A program made the translations under genes and the position numbers. The notes beneath the pieces were generated by a model. It ran no database searches. It saw only the letters and a list, made by a program, of their open reading frames with translations, and was not told the DNA's origin. A stretch of 64,000 nt of DNA, taken from the NCBI RefSeq assembly GCF_018156225.1, contig NZ_JAGTAR010000026.1:1-64000 (forward strand), read 5' to 3'. How positions within the stretch are numbered: the first letter of the stretch is position 1; every line of letters begins with the position of its first letter. Shown in pieces: positions 46,605 to 55,027 of this stretch. Source of the stretch: Carboxylicivirga sediminis (GTDB lineage Bacteria > Bacteroidota > Bacteroidia > Bacteroidales > Marinilabiliaceae).

Positions 46605-47426
46605 ATGGCAGTTAATTTCAGTATTAGTGAAATAAGGGAGCTATCGGAGCAATTGAGTCTAAAACTTAATCTGCCATTCAGGTATATGACGCATTCGTTT
46701 CTTAAGCGCAGGCTGGGTATGTTTTTTGACAAACAGGGCATTCGCAAGCCTGCTCAGCTTATTGAGCAACTTGAAAATGGAGATATGTCGGATGAGTTGT
46801 GCTATTTCTTCTCGGTTAATACCACAGAGCTATTTCGGGATGCTGGATTTTGGCGCAATCTGAGGAAGCTGATTTCTGCCAACTATTGTGGCGCTTCATT
46901 TAAAATTTGGTTGCCCGACGTGGCATCAGGTGAGGAGCTGTTTAGTCTACTGATTCTGCTCAAAGAAATTGATTGCCTCGATAATGCTCATATTTTGGTT
47001 AATAGTACCTCTGATAAAAGGATCGAGCAAATAAGTAAAGGTTTTTTATCCGTTAAAAAGATGGATGTGAATGCTTACAACTATAAACGTTTTGAAGGGC
47101 ATCAAAATCCGGAAAGCTACTTTATTGATGGAAATAATGGTTTCTTATTCGATACCAGCTTAATGCACAATGTTAGTTTTCAAAAAGGTGGTATTGAAAA
47201 GGTTCCTGGCGAAAAAATGGATATCATCTTGCTGCGCAACAGCTTATTGTATTACATACGTGATTACCACGAAACAATTAAGGATATGGCTGATAAGGTA
47301 TTAGTGAGTGGCGGCTTAATGTGTCTGGGGGTAAAAGAACAGTTGCCAGCACCTTATAATGAGCGTTTCGAGTGCCTCGATGAAAAAGAAAAGATTTATA
47401 AAAAATTCAGGTTTATAAAAGACTAA
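46605..47426 (+). CDS. Degenerate CheR-like protein 3
   Basis: A 273-residue paralogue of the preceding gene (both carry VNTTELFRD). The SAM loop has become IWLPDVASGEELFSLLILL, without the GCSSG glycines/cysteine, and the motif usually FCRNVLIYF is LLRNSLLYYI. It is probably inactive as a methyltransferase and may act as a binding partner. It is only 1 bp after CheR-like 2 and overlaps the next gene by one base (TAATG). Confidence 0.8.
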   Translation: MAVNFSISEIRELSEQLSLKLNLPFRYMTHSFLKRRLGMFFDKQGIRKPAQLIEQLENGDMSDELCYFFSVNTTELFRDAGFWRNLRKLISANYCGASFKIWLPDVASGEELFSLLILLKEIDCLDNAHILVNSTSDKRIEQISKGFLSVKKMDVNAYNYKRFEGHQNPESYFIDGNNGFLFDTSLMHNVSFQKGGIEKVPGEKMDIILLRNSLLYYIRDYHETIKDMADKVLVSGGLMCLGVKEQLPAPYNERFECLDEKEKIYKKFRFIKD

Positions 47427-47998
47427 TGGTAAAAGGTGCATATAAAGCAGTAGTAATTGGTGGATCGGCAGGTAGTTTTTCAGTCGTTTCAAAATTGTTG
47501 TCGCAACTACGCGAAGACTTTCCGTTGCCCGTTATTATTTGCTTACACCGCCTCAAGCATGTGCGTTCTGGATTAGTGGAGAGCATCAGGCTTAAATCCA
47601 AATTAGAGGTGATAGAACCTAATGATAAGGAGCCGATAAAAGGTGGTAAGGTATACTTAGCACCATCCAATTACCATATGTTTATTGAATACGATGGTAC
47701 CTTTTCATTATCAACTGAAGAACCGCTTAATCATAGTCGGCCATCCATCGATCACACACTATCGTCAGCTGCTTATGTCTATCGTAATAAGCTGATAGGT
47801 ATTGTACTCACAGGAGCTAATAAAGATGGAGCGAAAGGCATGAAAGATATTGCAGATAAACGAGGTCATACCATTATCCAGGATCCAAAAACCTGTGAAA
47901 TGGATACCATGCCCAAAAGTGTTGCAAGATTAATAAAGCCTAACGAGGTATTGACACCTGAGGGAATAGTAAAATTTTTAAACCAATTAGCGTTATAA
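47426..47998 (+). CDS. Stand-alone CheB methylesterase domain
   Basis: A 190-residue CheB catalytic domain without receiver. The triad is complete: Ser14 (IGGSAGSF), His41 (CLHRLKH), and Asp134 (LTGANKDGAKG). With no receiver domain, its activity is not controlled by CheA phosphorylation in the usual way. It overlaps the degenerate CheR by one base, implying coupled production. Confidence 0.93.
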   Translation: MVKGAYKAVVIGGSAGSFSVVSKLLSQLREDFPLPVIICLHRLKHVRSGLVESIRLKSKLEVIEPNDKEPIKGGKVYLAPSNYHMFIEYDGTFSLSTEEPLNHSRPSIDHTLSSAAYVYRNKLIGIVLTGANKDGAKGMKDIADKRGHTIIQDPKTCEMDTMPKSVARLIKPNEVLTPEGIVKFLNQLAL

Positions 47999-48091
47999 GA
48001 GTATAAACAAAGAGGCCGGTTTGGCTTTTTTAAACACATAAATGGCAAGGATGGCAGTGTCATCAGGCTATTGAAAGATAATTTTAGACAC

Positions 48092-48820
48092 ATGAAAAGA
48101 GGTAAGTATATTTTCTGGTTAGGAGCATTATTTTTTGGATTTTCATTAGCTAAGTATGCTTTTAATATGGATCTGATGCCTGCCACATTTATTGTGTTTG
48201 AAGTACTTTCTTTTTTAGTTGTTCTGTTCATGATCTATTTCGTTCAGAACTATATTGATACTTGTAAAAGCGGTGTTGGTAAATCTGAAGAAGATAAGGA
48301 ATGTGTAAAAAAACAAGCTGAAATCGAGCGGTTAAGGCGCCGGTTAAAGTCCTATGAAAATTCAAATGATTTAAGGGAGCAGCAAGTGAATGCTGATAGC
48401 AATGAGCTGATAGGAGAGTTAAAGAAGGTGTTTAAGGGGTATGATGGCCAAACTGGCAACGCTTTAATGAAAGTGCTTGTCAATCATTATGAAGTGATGG
48501 CTGCCATTGCTTATTGTAAAGATAATGATAGTTACGCTGCCGTAAATCGATTTGGAATCGATGATGAATATATTTTACCTGATTTAATGGCTGATGATGG
48601 ACTGCATGCACAGGCTATCGCCGACAAACAAGCTAAGGAGATTGCTGATATACCAGCTGATTACCTGGAGGTTGGTTCAGCTACAGGTAGTACTCAACCA
48701 GTGTATCTTTATATTCTTCCTTTAATTCAGGATGAACAAAAAGGATTGGTTCTCGAATTGGCTACCTTTAAGAAGAATGACCTGATTGAGGTGTGGAATA
48801 AATTTCAATCAGCGCAATAA
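48092..48820 (+). CDS. TM-coiled coil-GAF-like protein
   Basis: A ~242-residue protein with two TMs (about 5-24 and 31-54), a coiled coil (~75-115) and a shortened GAF-like domain ending in ADIPADYLEVGSATG and LYILPLIQDEQKGLVLELAT. This aligns with the GAF of the 43860 and 48840 products. The start at 48092 (MKRGKYIFW) replaces an upstream in-frame TTG at 48071. No output domain is present. Confidence 0.75.
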   Translation: MKRGKYIFWLGALFFGFSLAKYAFNMDLMPATFIVFEVLSFLVVLFMIYFVQNYIDTCKSGVGKSEEDKECVKKQAEIERLRRRLKSYENSNDLREQQVNADSNELIGELKKVFKGYDGQTGNALMKVLVNHYEVMAAIAYCKDNDSYAAVNRFGIDDEYILPDLMADDGLHAQAIADKQAKEIADIPADYLEVGSATGSTQPVYLYILPLIQDEQKGLVLELATFKKNDLIEVWNKFQSAQ

Positions 48821-48839
48821 ACCCAGAGAATAAATAGAT

Positions 48840-51443
48840 ATGGCTAAAATAACCAATAAAATCAAGCAATTATTATCCATGTCGGTACTAAGTGAACGCG
48901 ACTGGTATCTGCTGTCCATGGGGCTGTTGTGTATACTGTTACTCATTTGGTCAGGGTTTTTATCGTTCAATAACCTTCATTTTTCAATGGGTAATATAGC
49001 GGTCATACATCGCTCGGTATTGGTTTGGGCGATTGATTTATTAGTTATTTCTATACCGGTGGTTATTTTGTCAATCGTCAATTATAACAATGGACAGCAA
49101 AGGAAACTTCAGAATGAGAATCGTCTGCTTAAGGAGCAACTTGATAAAAATGTGGAGCTGGCCGAACAAATTGGTCGCGGCGAACTGGATGAAATTGAAT
49201 TGGTTGACGGACATCTTTCAGAAGTACTCTATAATTTAGGCACCAATCTTAAAAATACAAAACATAAAGAGGAGGCCTATAATTGGATTTCAAAAGGTAA
49301 GGAAAAGATCTCTGATATACTGCGAACACACAACAAGGTGCATATGCTGGCTGACGATGTAATTCGTGGAATCATCGATTATTCAGGAGGTATTCAGGGA
49401 TCCTTATATCTGCTAAAGGGAAAGGAACTGGTAAATATTGCCACCTATGCCTATAATCGAAAGCGCTTCGAAAAGCAAGTGGTACCAATTGGTAAAGGCT
49501 TGTTGGGAAGTGTGGCTTATGAAAAGCAGATGGTGTATCGTACCGAAATACCTGATGATTATTTCTACATCACTTCAGGCCTTTTAGGCGATAGAAAGCC
49601 CAAGAGCCTTCTGATTGTGCCACTTTTGCAAGAAGAGGAGTTGCAGGGAGTGTTTGAAATTGGTTATCTGCATGAAAGCCTGCCCAAACATGTGTTAAAG
49701 TTTGCAGAAGAGCTAAGTAGTGTTATCGGGCGAACTTTTTATAACTTAAAGATTAATGAGCAAACCGAAGTACTTCTGAAAGAATCGCAGGAGATGACGG
49801 TGACGCTGAAGGAAAACGAAAAGCAGTTGCAATTGAATGCTGCTGAAATGCTGGAGGCACAGGAGGAGTTGGAAAAGTCCAACAAACTACTTGAAGGGCA
49901 TATTCAGGAAGTAGAGCATGCCCAGCAACGCCTGGAAGCTCTTCTGACCAATGCATCCGAATTTATTTCAATATATAATGAGAAACAGGAGCTGGTGTTC
50001 GAGAGTCCTTCGGTGAAGCACATTCTTGGTTATGGGCCAGAGGATAAGGTATCTGGAATGGATCCTGAACTGATGACACCTCGTGGTTACAAAACCATTA
50101 ATAACCTGTTTCAATACCTGCTTGAAACACCGGGTGGCGAGCAATCTGCGCAGTATACTTATTTAAAAAAGAGCGGGGAGAAATTATTCCTCGAAACCAC
50201 CGGTAAAAACCTGTTACATGATCCGGCTATTAGAGGTATTATTTTTAATACCCAGGATATTACTGAACGTAAGCGTGCGGAGAAGGAAGAGCGAATGAAA
50301 AGTAGGATGCAGTCGCTTTCAGAGAATTCACCAGATATGATCATCCGGATTAATACTGGAGGAAAGTTGGTGTATGTCAACCCTAAAGTAGCCGATTTTA
50401 TTGGATTGCCTGCTTCTGAACTCGTAAAAAATCGCGTTAATGAATTGGATATTGATGAGCGATTCAGAGATTATATGCTGGACTCGCTGAAGCAGATTAG
50501 AGCCGAAGAAAAGCAAGTTATATCCGAGGTGGAGGTTCAGGCTGGTGAGCAAACCTTAATCATGGAGATAAAGGCTATTCCGGAATTCAATGAGGACAGA
50601 GATTTGGAATCGGTTTTGTTTGTAGCACATGACATGACCGAGTTCAAGAAAATTGAGCAAGAGATTAAGGAGAAAAACAAAAAGATTTCTGACAGTATTA
50701 ACTACGCACAGCGTATTCAGACAGCTATTTTGCCTGATACCAAAGTGCTGCAGCAGTTTTTCCCACGTTCATTTATCTTTTATCGACCTAAAGATGTGGT
50801 AAGTGGTGATTTTCCATGGATGTTTAAGAAGGATAACTTCTTTTATATTGCAGCAGTGGATTGTACGGGTCATGGTGTGCCTGGTGCTTTGTTGTCGTTT
50901 ATTGGTTACTTTTTGATGAATAACATTGTTAATGCCAGTGATAGTGTAACGGCTTCCGAACTATTGGATAGCTTGCATCTCGACGTACGTCGCACCCTGC
51001 GTCAGGATCAGGAAGGTTCGAACGGCCGTGATGGTATGGATTTAGCTTTGGTGAAGATTGATCTTGAGTCGGATGAATTACAATTTGCTGGTGCGCATAA
51101 TCCACTTTATTACCTGAGTGATGGTGAATTGTCAATATACAAGGGGTCCCGCAAAGGCATTGGAGGAAAACCGCTGGCGAAAAAGGTGGAGAAAGACTTT
51201 GAGAATAATATTATTCAATACAAGAAAGGTGATCAGTTCTTTATCTTCTCCGATGGATTACCTGATCAGGTGGGAGGACCGAAGGGACGTAAATATCAAT
51301 CTAAACGTATCAGGGAGGCTCTGGAGGCTGAACCGAATCAAACAATGGCACATTTCGAACGCCATTTTTCCAATGATTTTTATGATTGGATGGGCGAATA
51401 TAAACAAGTGGACGATGTACTGTTAATAGGTATAGAGTTGTAG
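48840..51443 (+). CDS. Membrane GAF-PAS-PAS-SpoIIE (PP2C-like) phosphatase
   Basis: An 867-residue protein with two TMs (~23-45, 60-83), a GAF domain (~165-305) with TEIPDDYFYITSGLLGDRKP, a coiled coil, two PAS domains (~365-480, 490-610), then a SpoIIE-type Ser/Thr phosphatase (~650-867). The phosphatase begins with NYAQRIQTAILP and carries DVVSGDFPW, VDCTGHGVPGALLS, SDGLPDQVGG, and QVDDVLLIGI with the metal-binding aspartates. By family, the substrate would be a phosphorylated STAS protein, and one is encoded at 36234 in the same cluster. Last gene, followed by a bidirectional terminator. Confidence 0.9.
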   Translation: MAKITNKIKQLLSMSVLSERDWYLLSMGLLCILLLIWSGFLSFNNLHFSMGNIAVIHRSVLVWAIDLLVISIPVVILSIVNYNNGQQRKLQNENRLLKEQLDKNVELAEQIGRGELDEIELVDGHLSEVLYNLGTNLKNTKHKEEAYNWISKGKEKISDILRTHNKVHMLADDVIRGIIDYSGGIQGSLYLLKGKELVNIATYAYNRKRFEKQVVPIGKGLLGSVAYEKQMVYRTEIPDDYFYITSGLLGDRKPKSLLIVPLLQEEELQGVFEIGYLHESLPKHVLKFAEELSSVIGRTFYNLKINEQTEVLLKESQEMTVTLKENEKQLQLNAAEMLEAQEELEKSNKLLEGHIQEVEHAQQRLEALLTNASEFISIYNEKQELVFESPSVKHILGYGPEDKVSGMDPELMTPRGYKTINNLFQYLLETPGGEQSAQYTYLKKSGEKLFLETTGKNLLHDPAIRGIIFNTQDITERKRAEKEERMKSRMQSLSENSPDMIIRINTGGKLVYVNPKVADFIGLPASELVKNRVNELDIDERFRDYMLDSLKQIRAEEKQVISEVEVQAGEQTLIMEIKAIPEFNEDRDLESVLFVAHDMTEFKKIEQEIKEKNKKISDSINYAQRIQTAILPDTKVLQQFFPRSFIFYRPKDVVSGDFPWMFKKDNFFYIAAVDCTGHGVPGALLSFIGYFLMNNIVNASDSVTASELLDSLHLDVRRTLRQDQEGSNGRDGMDLALVKIDLESDELQFAGAHNPLYYLSDGELSIYKGSRKGIGGKPLAKKVEKDFENNIIQYKKGDQFFIFSDGLPDQVGGPKGRKYQSKRIREALEAEPNQTMAHFERHFSNDFYDWMGEYKQVDDVLLIGIEL

Positions 51444-51462
51444 CCTGATTAGCTACAACTCT
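51434..51462. terminator. Bidirectional terminator (chemosensory cluster / mpl)
   Basis: AGAGTTGTAGC (51434-51444) pairs with GCTACAACTCT (51452-51462), an 11-bp perfect stem overlapping the stop codon of the SpoIIE gene, between convergent units. Confidence 0.8.
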
Positions 51463-51469
51463 TGAGTTC

Positions 51470-52825
51470 TTATATTAACTCCGTTGCCAAAGTTTTAAGA
51501 TCGACACCCGAAAAATTACCTGATGTCATTATCAATAGGTTAGAGTTAGCATAATCCTGTTGTTTAATCCATTTTACAAGATTCTCAGAATCAGTCATTA
51601 CCAATAAATCTATACGTCCAAAAGCAGCTAGCACCTCATCTGGTGTGATAGCCGGTAGTTTTTTATGCTCGAGTACCTCCGGATTAAAATAAACGATGGC
51701 TGTATCCGCTTCATTCATTGTTTTATTGTACTGTGGCAGAAAATCCTTATTCAAACTGCTAAACGTATGTAGCTCCATCACTGCAATTAGTTTACGATCT
51801 TTAAACTGTTGCTTCATGGCATTAGTGGTGGCCTGTAGTTTACTAGGTGAGTGGGCAAAATCAAGGTAAATGCTCGTATCATCATTTTTAGCCAAGAGTT
51901 GAAGACGTTTAGCTGCACCCTTGAAGCTTTGCATGGCTTGTAAAAAGGCATGATTTTCGATGCCAAGCTGTTCACAAACCAGGCGTGCACCATTCATGTT
52001 TTGCATATTGTGATCGCCAAATATTTCCATAGGATAGCGCTTGCCTTCCCATTCAACAATGGCCTGCCCTTCATCATTGGTGTTGGCGATGGTGTTGTAT
52101 GGAATCGCCTTGATTCTACTAGAATGATTGGTTGCCAGTTTACACAGCTCGTTATCACCATCGAAATAAATGAGGGAGCCTTCATCAATGATACTTTCAG
52201 TAAATTTATCAAATTGACTGATATAATTCTCCCAGGTGGGAAAAACATTCATATGATCCCATGCTATGCCTGTAAGCATGGCAATGTGAGGTTTATACCA
52301 GTGAAATTTCGGTGTTAAATCAATTGGTGAGGACAAGTATTCATCGCCTTCAAATATGGCAATAGTGGCTTCCGTAGTTAATTTAACCATGGTATCAAAA
52401 CCATCCAGTTGAGCGCCTACCATGTAATCAAAATCCATTTGCAGCTCCTTTAACACATGCATAACCATTGCCGTGGTAGTGGTTTTACCATGACTGCCAC
52501 CAATCACCACACGTTGCTTATTATTGGTTTGCTCATACAAATACTCTGGGTAGGAATAAATTTTGAGCCCCAGCTTTTGAGCTTCTAATAATTCGGGATT
52601 GTCTTTACGTGCATGCATGCCAAGAATAATGGCATCCAGGTCAGAACAAATTGCTTCAGGATACCACCCTTCCTTTGCAGGCAATAGGCCATGTTGCTTA
52701 AGTCTTGATTTGGACGGTTCAAAAATTTCATCATCAGAACCCGATACCTGAAAACCTTTTTGATGTAATGCGATGGCCAGATTGTGCATGGCGCTACCAC
52801 CTATGGCAATAAAATGAACTCTCAT
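51470..52825 (-). CDS. mpl: UDP-MurNAc:L-Ala-gamma-D-Glu-meso-DAP ligase
   Basis: A 451-residue Mur ligase of the Mpl (murein recycling) type, which reattaches tripeptide to UDP-MurNAc. The N-terminal HFIAIGGSAMHNLAIAL, the P-loop GGSHGKTTTTAMVMH, and GMHARKDNPELLEAQ and FEGDEYLSSPIDLTPKF favour Mpl over MurC. The start at 52825 (MRVHFIAIGG) is canonical; the frame is open upstream to 52963 with unrelated sequence. It is divergent from the MBL gene. Confidence 0.92.
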   Translation of the reverse strand: MRVHFIAIGGSAMHNLAIALHQKGFQVSGSDDEIFEPSKSRLKQHGLLPAKEGWYPEAICSDLDAIILGMHARKDNPELLEAQKLGLKIYSYPEYLYEQTNNKQRVVIGGSHGKTTTTAMVMHVLKELQMDFDYMVGAQLDGFDTMVKLTTEATIAIFEGDEYLSSPIDLTPKFHWYKPHIAMLTGIAWDHMNVFPTWENYISQFDKFTESIIDEGSLIYFDGDNELCKLATNHSSRIKAIPYNTIANTNDEGQAIVEWEGKRYPMEIFGDHNMQNMNGARLVCEQLGIENHAFLQAMQSFKGAAKRLQLLAKNDDTSIYLDFAHSPSKLQATTNAMKQQFKDRKLIAVMELHTFSSLNKDFLPQYNKTMNEADTAIVYFNPEVLEHKKLPAITPDEVLAAFGRIDLLVMTDSENLVKWIKQQDYANSNLLIMTSGNFSGVDLKTLATELI

Positions 52826-52875
52826 AAAATACTTTGTTTTGCTCTTTTGTTTACCCTTTAGCACCTGCAAAAAAC

Positions 52876-52895
52876 CTTTTGTCATTTGACAAAAG
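52876..52895. promoter_or_regulatory. 20-bp perfect palindrome, candidate operator
   Basis: CTTTTGTCA-TT-TGACAAAAG lies in the mpl/MBL divergent intergenic region, directly upstream of the -7 box TATCTTTG (52898-52905) of the MBL gene. Its position over the upstream promoter element suggests a regulator site. Confidence 0.55.
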
Positions 52896-52897
52896 CT

Positions 52898-52905
52898 TAT
52901 CTTTG
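52898..52905 (+). promoter_or_regulatory. -7 box of MBL hydrolase gene
   Basis: TATCTTTG is a perfect TAnnTTTG match, 49 bp before the ATG at 52954. Confidence 0.5.
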
Positions 52906-52953
52906 GCGGCTTCGGTAATTTGGACAAGTAAATGTAGTTATTATTAAGAGAGG

Positions 52954-53820
52954 ATGTGTGCAATGAAGCTGGTAAAAATAGAGACTGGTAATTTTATGGC
53001 GGATGGAGGTGCACTATTTGGTGTTATTCCTAAAGTGATGTGGGAGGAAAAGTATCCGGCTGATGAGGATAATTATTGTAATCTGGCCATGCGATGTTTG
53101 TTGGTAGATACGGGTGAGCGAAAGGTGCTGATTGATACAGGTGCCGGCGCCAAGCAAAGCGCCAAGTTCTTCTCCTGGCATCGTTTGAACGGAGAGGCCA
53201 GCCTGTTGAATTCATTAACTTCGGCTGGTTATAAACCCAGTGATATAACAGATGTCATATTAACCCACTTACATTGGGATCATTGTGGTGGCTGTGTGTA
53301 TTATGATGAGCAAGATGAGCCTAAAGTGAGATTCGATAATGCCAATCATTGGGTGTCAGAAGCGCAATGGCAGAATTATGTTGCCCCAAACAGTCGTGAA
53401 GGCGTTGTCTATTTTCCTGATAATATGCAGCCCATATTTGAAGCAGGCCTGCTGAAGGTGGTTCAAAAAGATGCTATGATAATGGACCACATAGAAGTGC
53501 GAATACTAAATGGTCATACACAAGGTAATATGTTGCCAATTATTCATTCGCCACAAGGCCTTGTGGCTTTTATGGGCGATGTAATACCGGTTTTACCAAG
53601 TATCCGTCTGCCTTGGGTATCTGCCTATGATACCATGCCTATTGAAAGTATTAAGGAGAAACAAATGTTTTTAAAAGAAGCCGTTGAAAAGGGAATATGC
53701 CTGTTTTTTGAGCATGACTGTTATAACGAATGTGCAACTGTTGCTATGGGTTCTAAAGGTTTTGGAGTAGATAAGCTTTTCACACTAAATGAATGGAGTA
53801 ACCTTAATTCAGGTGTCTAA
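52954..53820 (+). CDS. MBL-fold metallohydrolase
   Basis: A 288-residue metallo-beta-lactamase fold protein. LTHLHWDHCGG is the HxHxDH zinc motif, LVDTGERKVLIDTGAG precedes it, and LNGHTQGNMLPII and FMGDVIP supply further ligands. It resembles lactonase/quorum-quenching-like MBL hydrolases, but the substrate cannot be deduced. An alternative start at 52963 drops three residues. A palindromic candidate operator lies upstream. Confidence 0.88.
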   Translation: MCAMKLVKIETGNFMADGGALFGVIPKVMWEEKYPADEDNYCNLAMRCLLVDTGERKVLIDTGAGAKQSAKFFSWHRLNGEASLLNSLTSAGYKPSDITDVILTHLHWDHCGGCVYYDEQDEPKVRFDNANHWVSEAQWQNYVAPNSREGVVYFPDNMQPIFEAGLLKVVQKDAMIMDHIEVRILNGHTQGNMLPIIHSPQGLVAFMGDVIPVLPSIRLPWVSAYDTMPIESIKEKQMFLKEAVEKGICLFFEHDCYNECATVAMGSKGFGVDKLFTLNEWSNLNSGV

Positions 53821-53895
53821 CAGCAGCTATAACGTGTTGTGCAACACTTTCACCTTAAATACAGGTCAATTATTTATTTAATGTAATATAAATGT

Positions 53896-53903
53896 TAACT
53901 TTG
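53896..53903 (+). promoter_or_regulatory. -7 box of MORN-like gene
   Basis: TAACTTTG matches TAnnTTTG and leaves a ~90-nt leader. The leader contains the hairpin TTTTCGTA (53920-53927)/TACGAAAA (53940-53947) and ends in a strong AAGGAGG ribosome site (53991-53997). Confidence 0.5.
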
Positions 53904-54001
53904 TGTTAATACAATGAGGTTTTCGTAGTGACATATCAATACGAAAAAGTAAACACACAGGACTTTTGGGAGTTGGTATAAACGTTTAAAAAGGAGGCCT
54001 T

Positions 54002-54457
54002 ATGAACAAGTTAGTTTTAGTAATTCTATTGGTTTTAGGGGTTGTGACAACCAATGCACAACTAAGTGAAAAAGACGGTAAATATTACGATCAGGATAAC
54101 AAACTCTATTCGGGAGTCTATGTCGAATATTATGATTCTGGCAGTAAAAAGTTTGAGATGAATGTGGTGAATGGCGTGAAAGAAGGACTCACGACTATTT
54201 ATTTCGAAAATGGTAAAACAAAAGAAATTCGATCTTTTTTAAATAACCAAATGGATGGCACCTGGTTGACTTATGAACCAACAGGTGTAAAAACAGGTGA
54301 AGCCAACTACAAAGCCGGGAAGAAGCATGGCAAATGGTTTATTTGGGACGAGCATGGTGTTAAGCGCTATGAAATGTCCTACAACGACGGTACAAAAGAC
54401 AGTACCTGGACTATTTGGGATGGAAATGGAAAAGTAGTTGGAAAGAAAGAGTATTAG
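54002..54457 (+). CDS. Exported MORN/YwqK-like repeat protein
   Basis: A 151-residue protein with signal peptide (KLVLVILLVLGVVTTNAQ) and about five MORN-like repeats of the YwqK type (GVYVEYYDSGSKKFEMNV; GTWLTYEPTGVKTGEANY; GKWFIWDEHGVKRYEMSY). It is predicted to be periplasmic or surface-exposed; the function of these repeats in Bacteroidota is unknown. It has an unusually strong Shine-Dalgarno and a structured leader. Confidence 0.85.
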   Translation: MNKLVLVILLVLGVVTTNAQLSEKDGKYYDQDNKLYSGVYVEYYDSGSKKFEMNVVNGVKEGLTTIYFENGKTKEIRSFLNNQMDGTWLTYEPTGVKTGEANYKAGKKHGKWFIWDEHGVKRYEMSYNDGTKDSTWTIWDGNGKVVGKKEY

Positions 54458-54474
54458 AAGGAAACTTCGATAAA

Positions 54475-54509
54475 GCAATAAAGGCGACCAAAGCGGTCGC
54501 CTTTATTGC
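54475..54509. terminator. Terminator after MORN-like gene
   Basis: GCAATAAAGGCGACC (54475-54489) pairs with GGTCGCCTTTATTGC (54495-54509), a 15-bp perfect stem with a 5-nt loop, between convergent genes. Confidence 0.9.
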
Positions 54510-54529
54510 TTTGTTATAGGTTAATCTTA

Positions 54530-54880
54530 CTATAAATCAGCTTTCAGGATAATGTTAAGTGCATTTGATTTATTAGTATCAATTGAAAGTGATTCGCATG
54601 TTTTATAAGATACATAGTCAGTTGATACAGTGTATTTACCTACAGAAATATTTGTAAATTCATAGTTACCATCGAAGTCGGTGTAAACAACTGTATTTAG
54701 TTCTTCTAAAACTACCTTAACTCCAACAAGGCTTTCACCTGTTGTAGCATCTGTAATTGTTCCAGAAATAGAGGTAGTTAATGTTGTTATAGCTTCTTTT
54801 GAGTTTTCCTTCTCTTCTGCTGTGATGTTTGAAATACCAACCATCAAAAGTGTCAATAATATAATAGCTTGTGTTTTCAT
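54530..54880 (-). CDS. Small exported carboxypeptidase-regulatory-like domain protein
   Basis: A 116-residue protein with a signal peptide, then one beta-sandwich domain of the CarboxypepD_reg-like type (ISGTITDATTGESLVGVKV; TDFDGNYEFTNISVGKYTV). In this phylum the domain is usually the N-terminal plug-side module of TonB-dependent receptors; here it stands alone. A -7 box TAGATTTG lies at 54911-54904. Confidence 0.88.
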   Translation of the reverse strand: MKTQAIILLTLLMVGISNITAEEKENSKEAITTLTTSISGTITDATTGESLVGVKVVLEELNTVVYTDFDGNYEFTNISVGKYTVSTDYVSYKTCESLSIDTNKSNALNIILKADL

Positions 54881-54903
54881 AATCGTGTCGAATTATTTTT
54901 TAG

Positions 54904-54911
54904 CAAATCTA
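54904..54911 (-). promoter_or_regulatory. -7 box of regulatory-like domain gene
   Basis: On the minus strand the sequence is TAGATTTG, matching TAnnTTTG, 23 bp before the ATG at 54880. Confidence 0.5.
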
Positions 54912-55027
54912 AGGGAGTAATGTTATCTAATCGTTAAATGCATTTTATATGATGATTAAGGCTTTGTTAACTTGATGTGCTTGACCTTTTAGTCAGGAAT
55001 AGATATATTCGATAAAAACCTCATATC

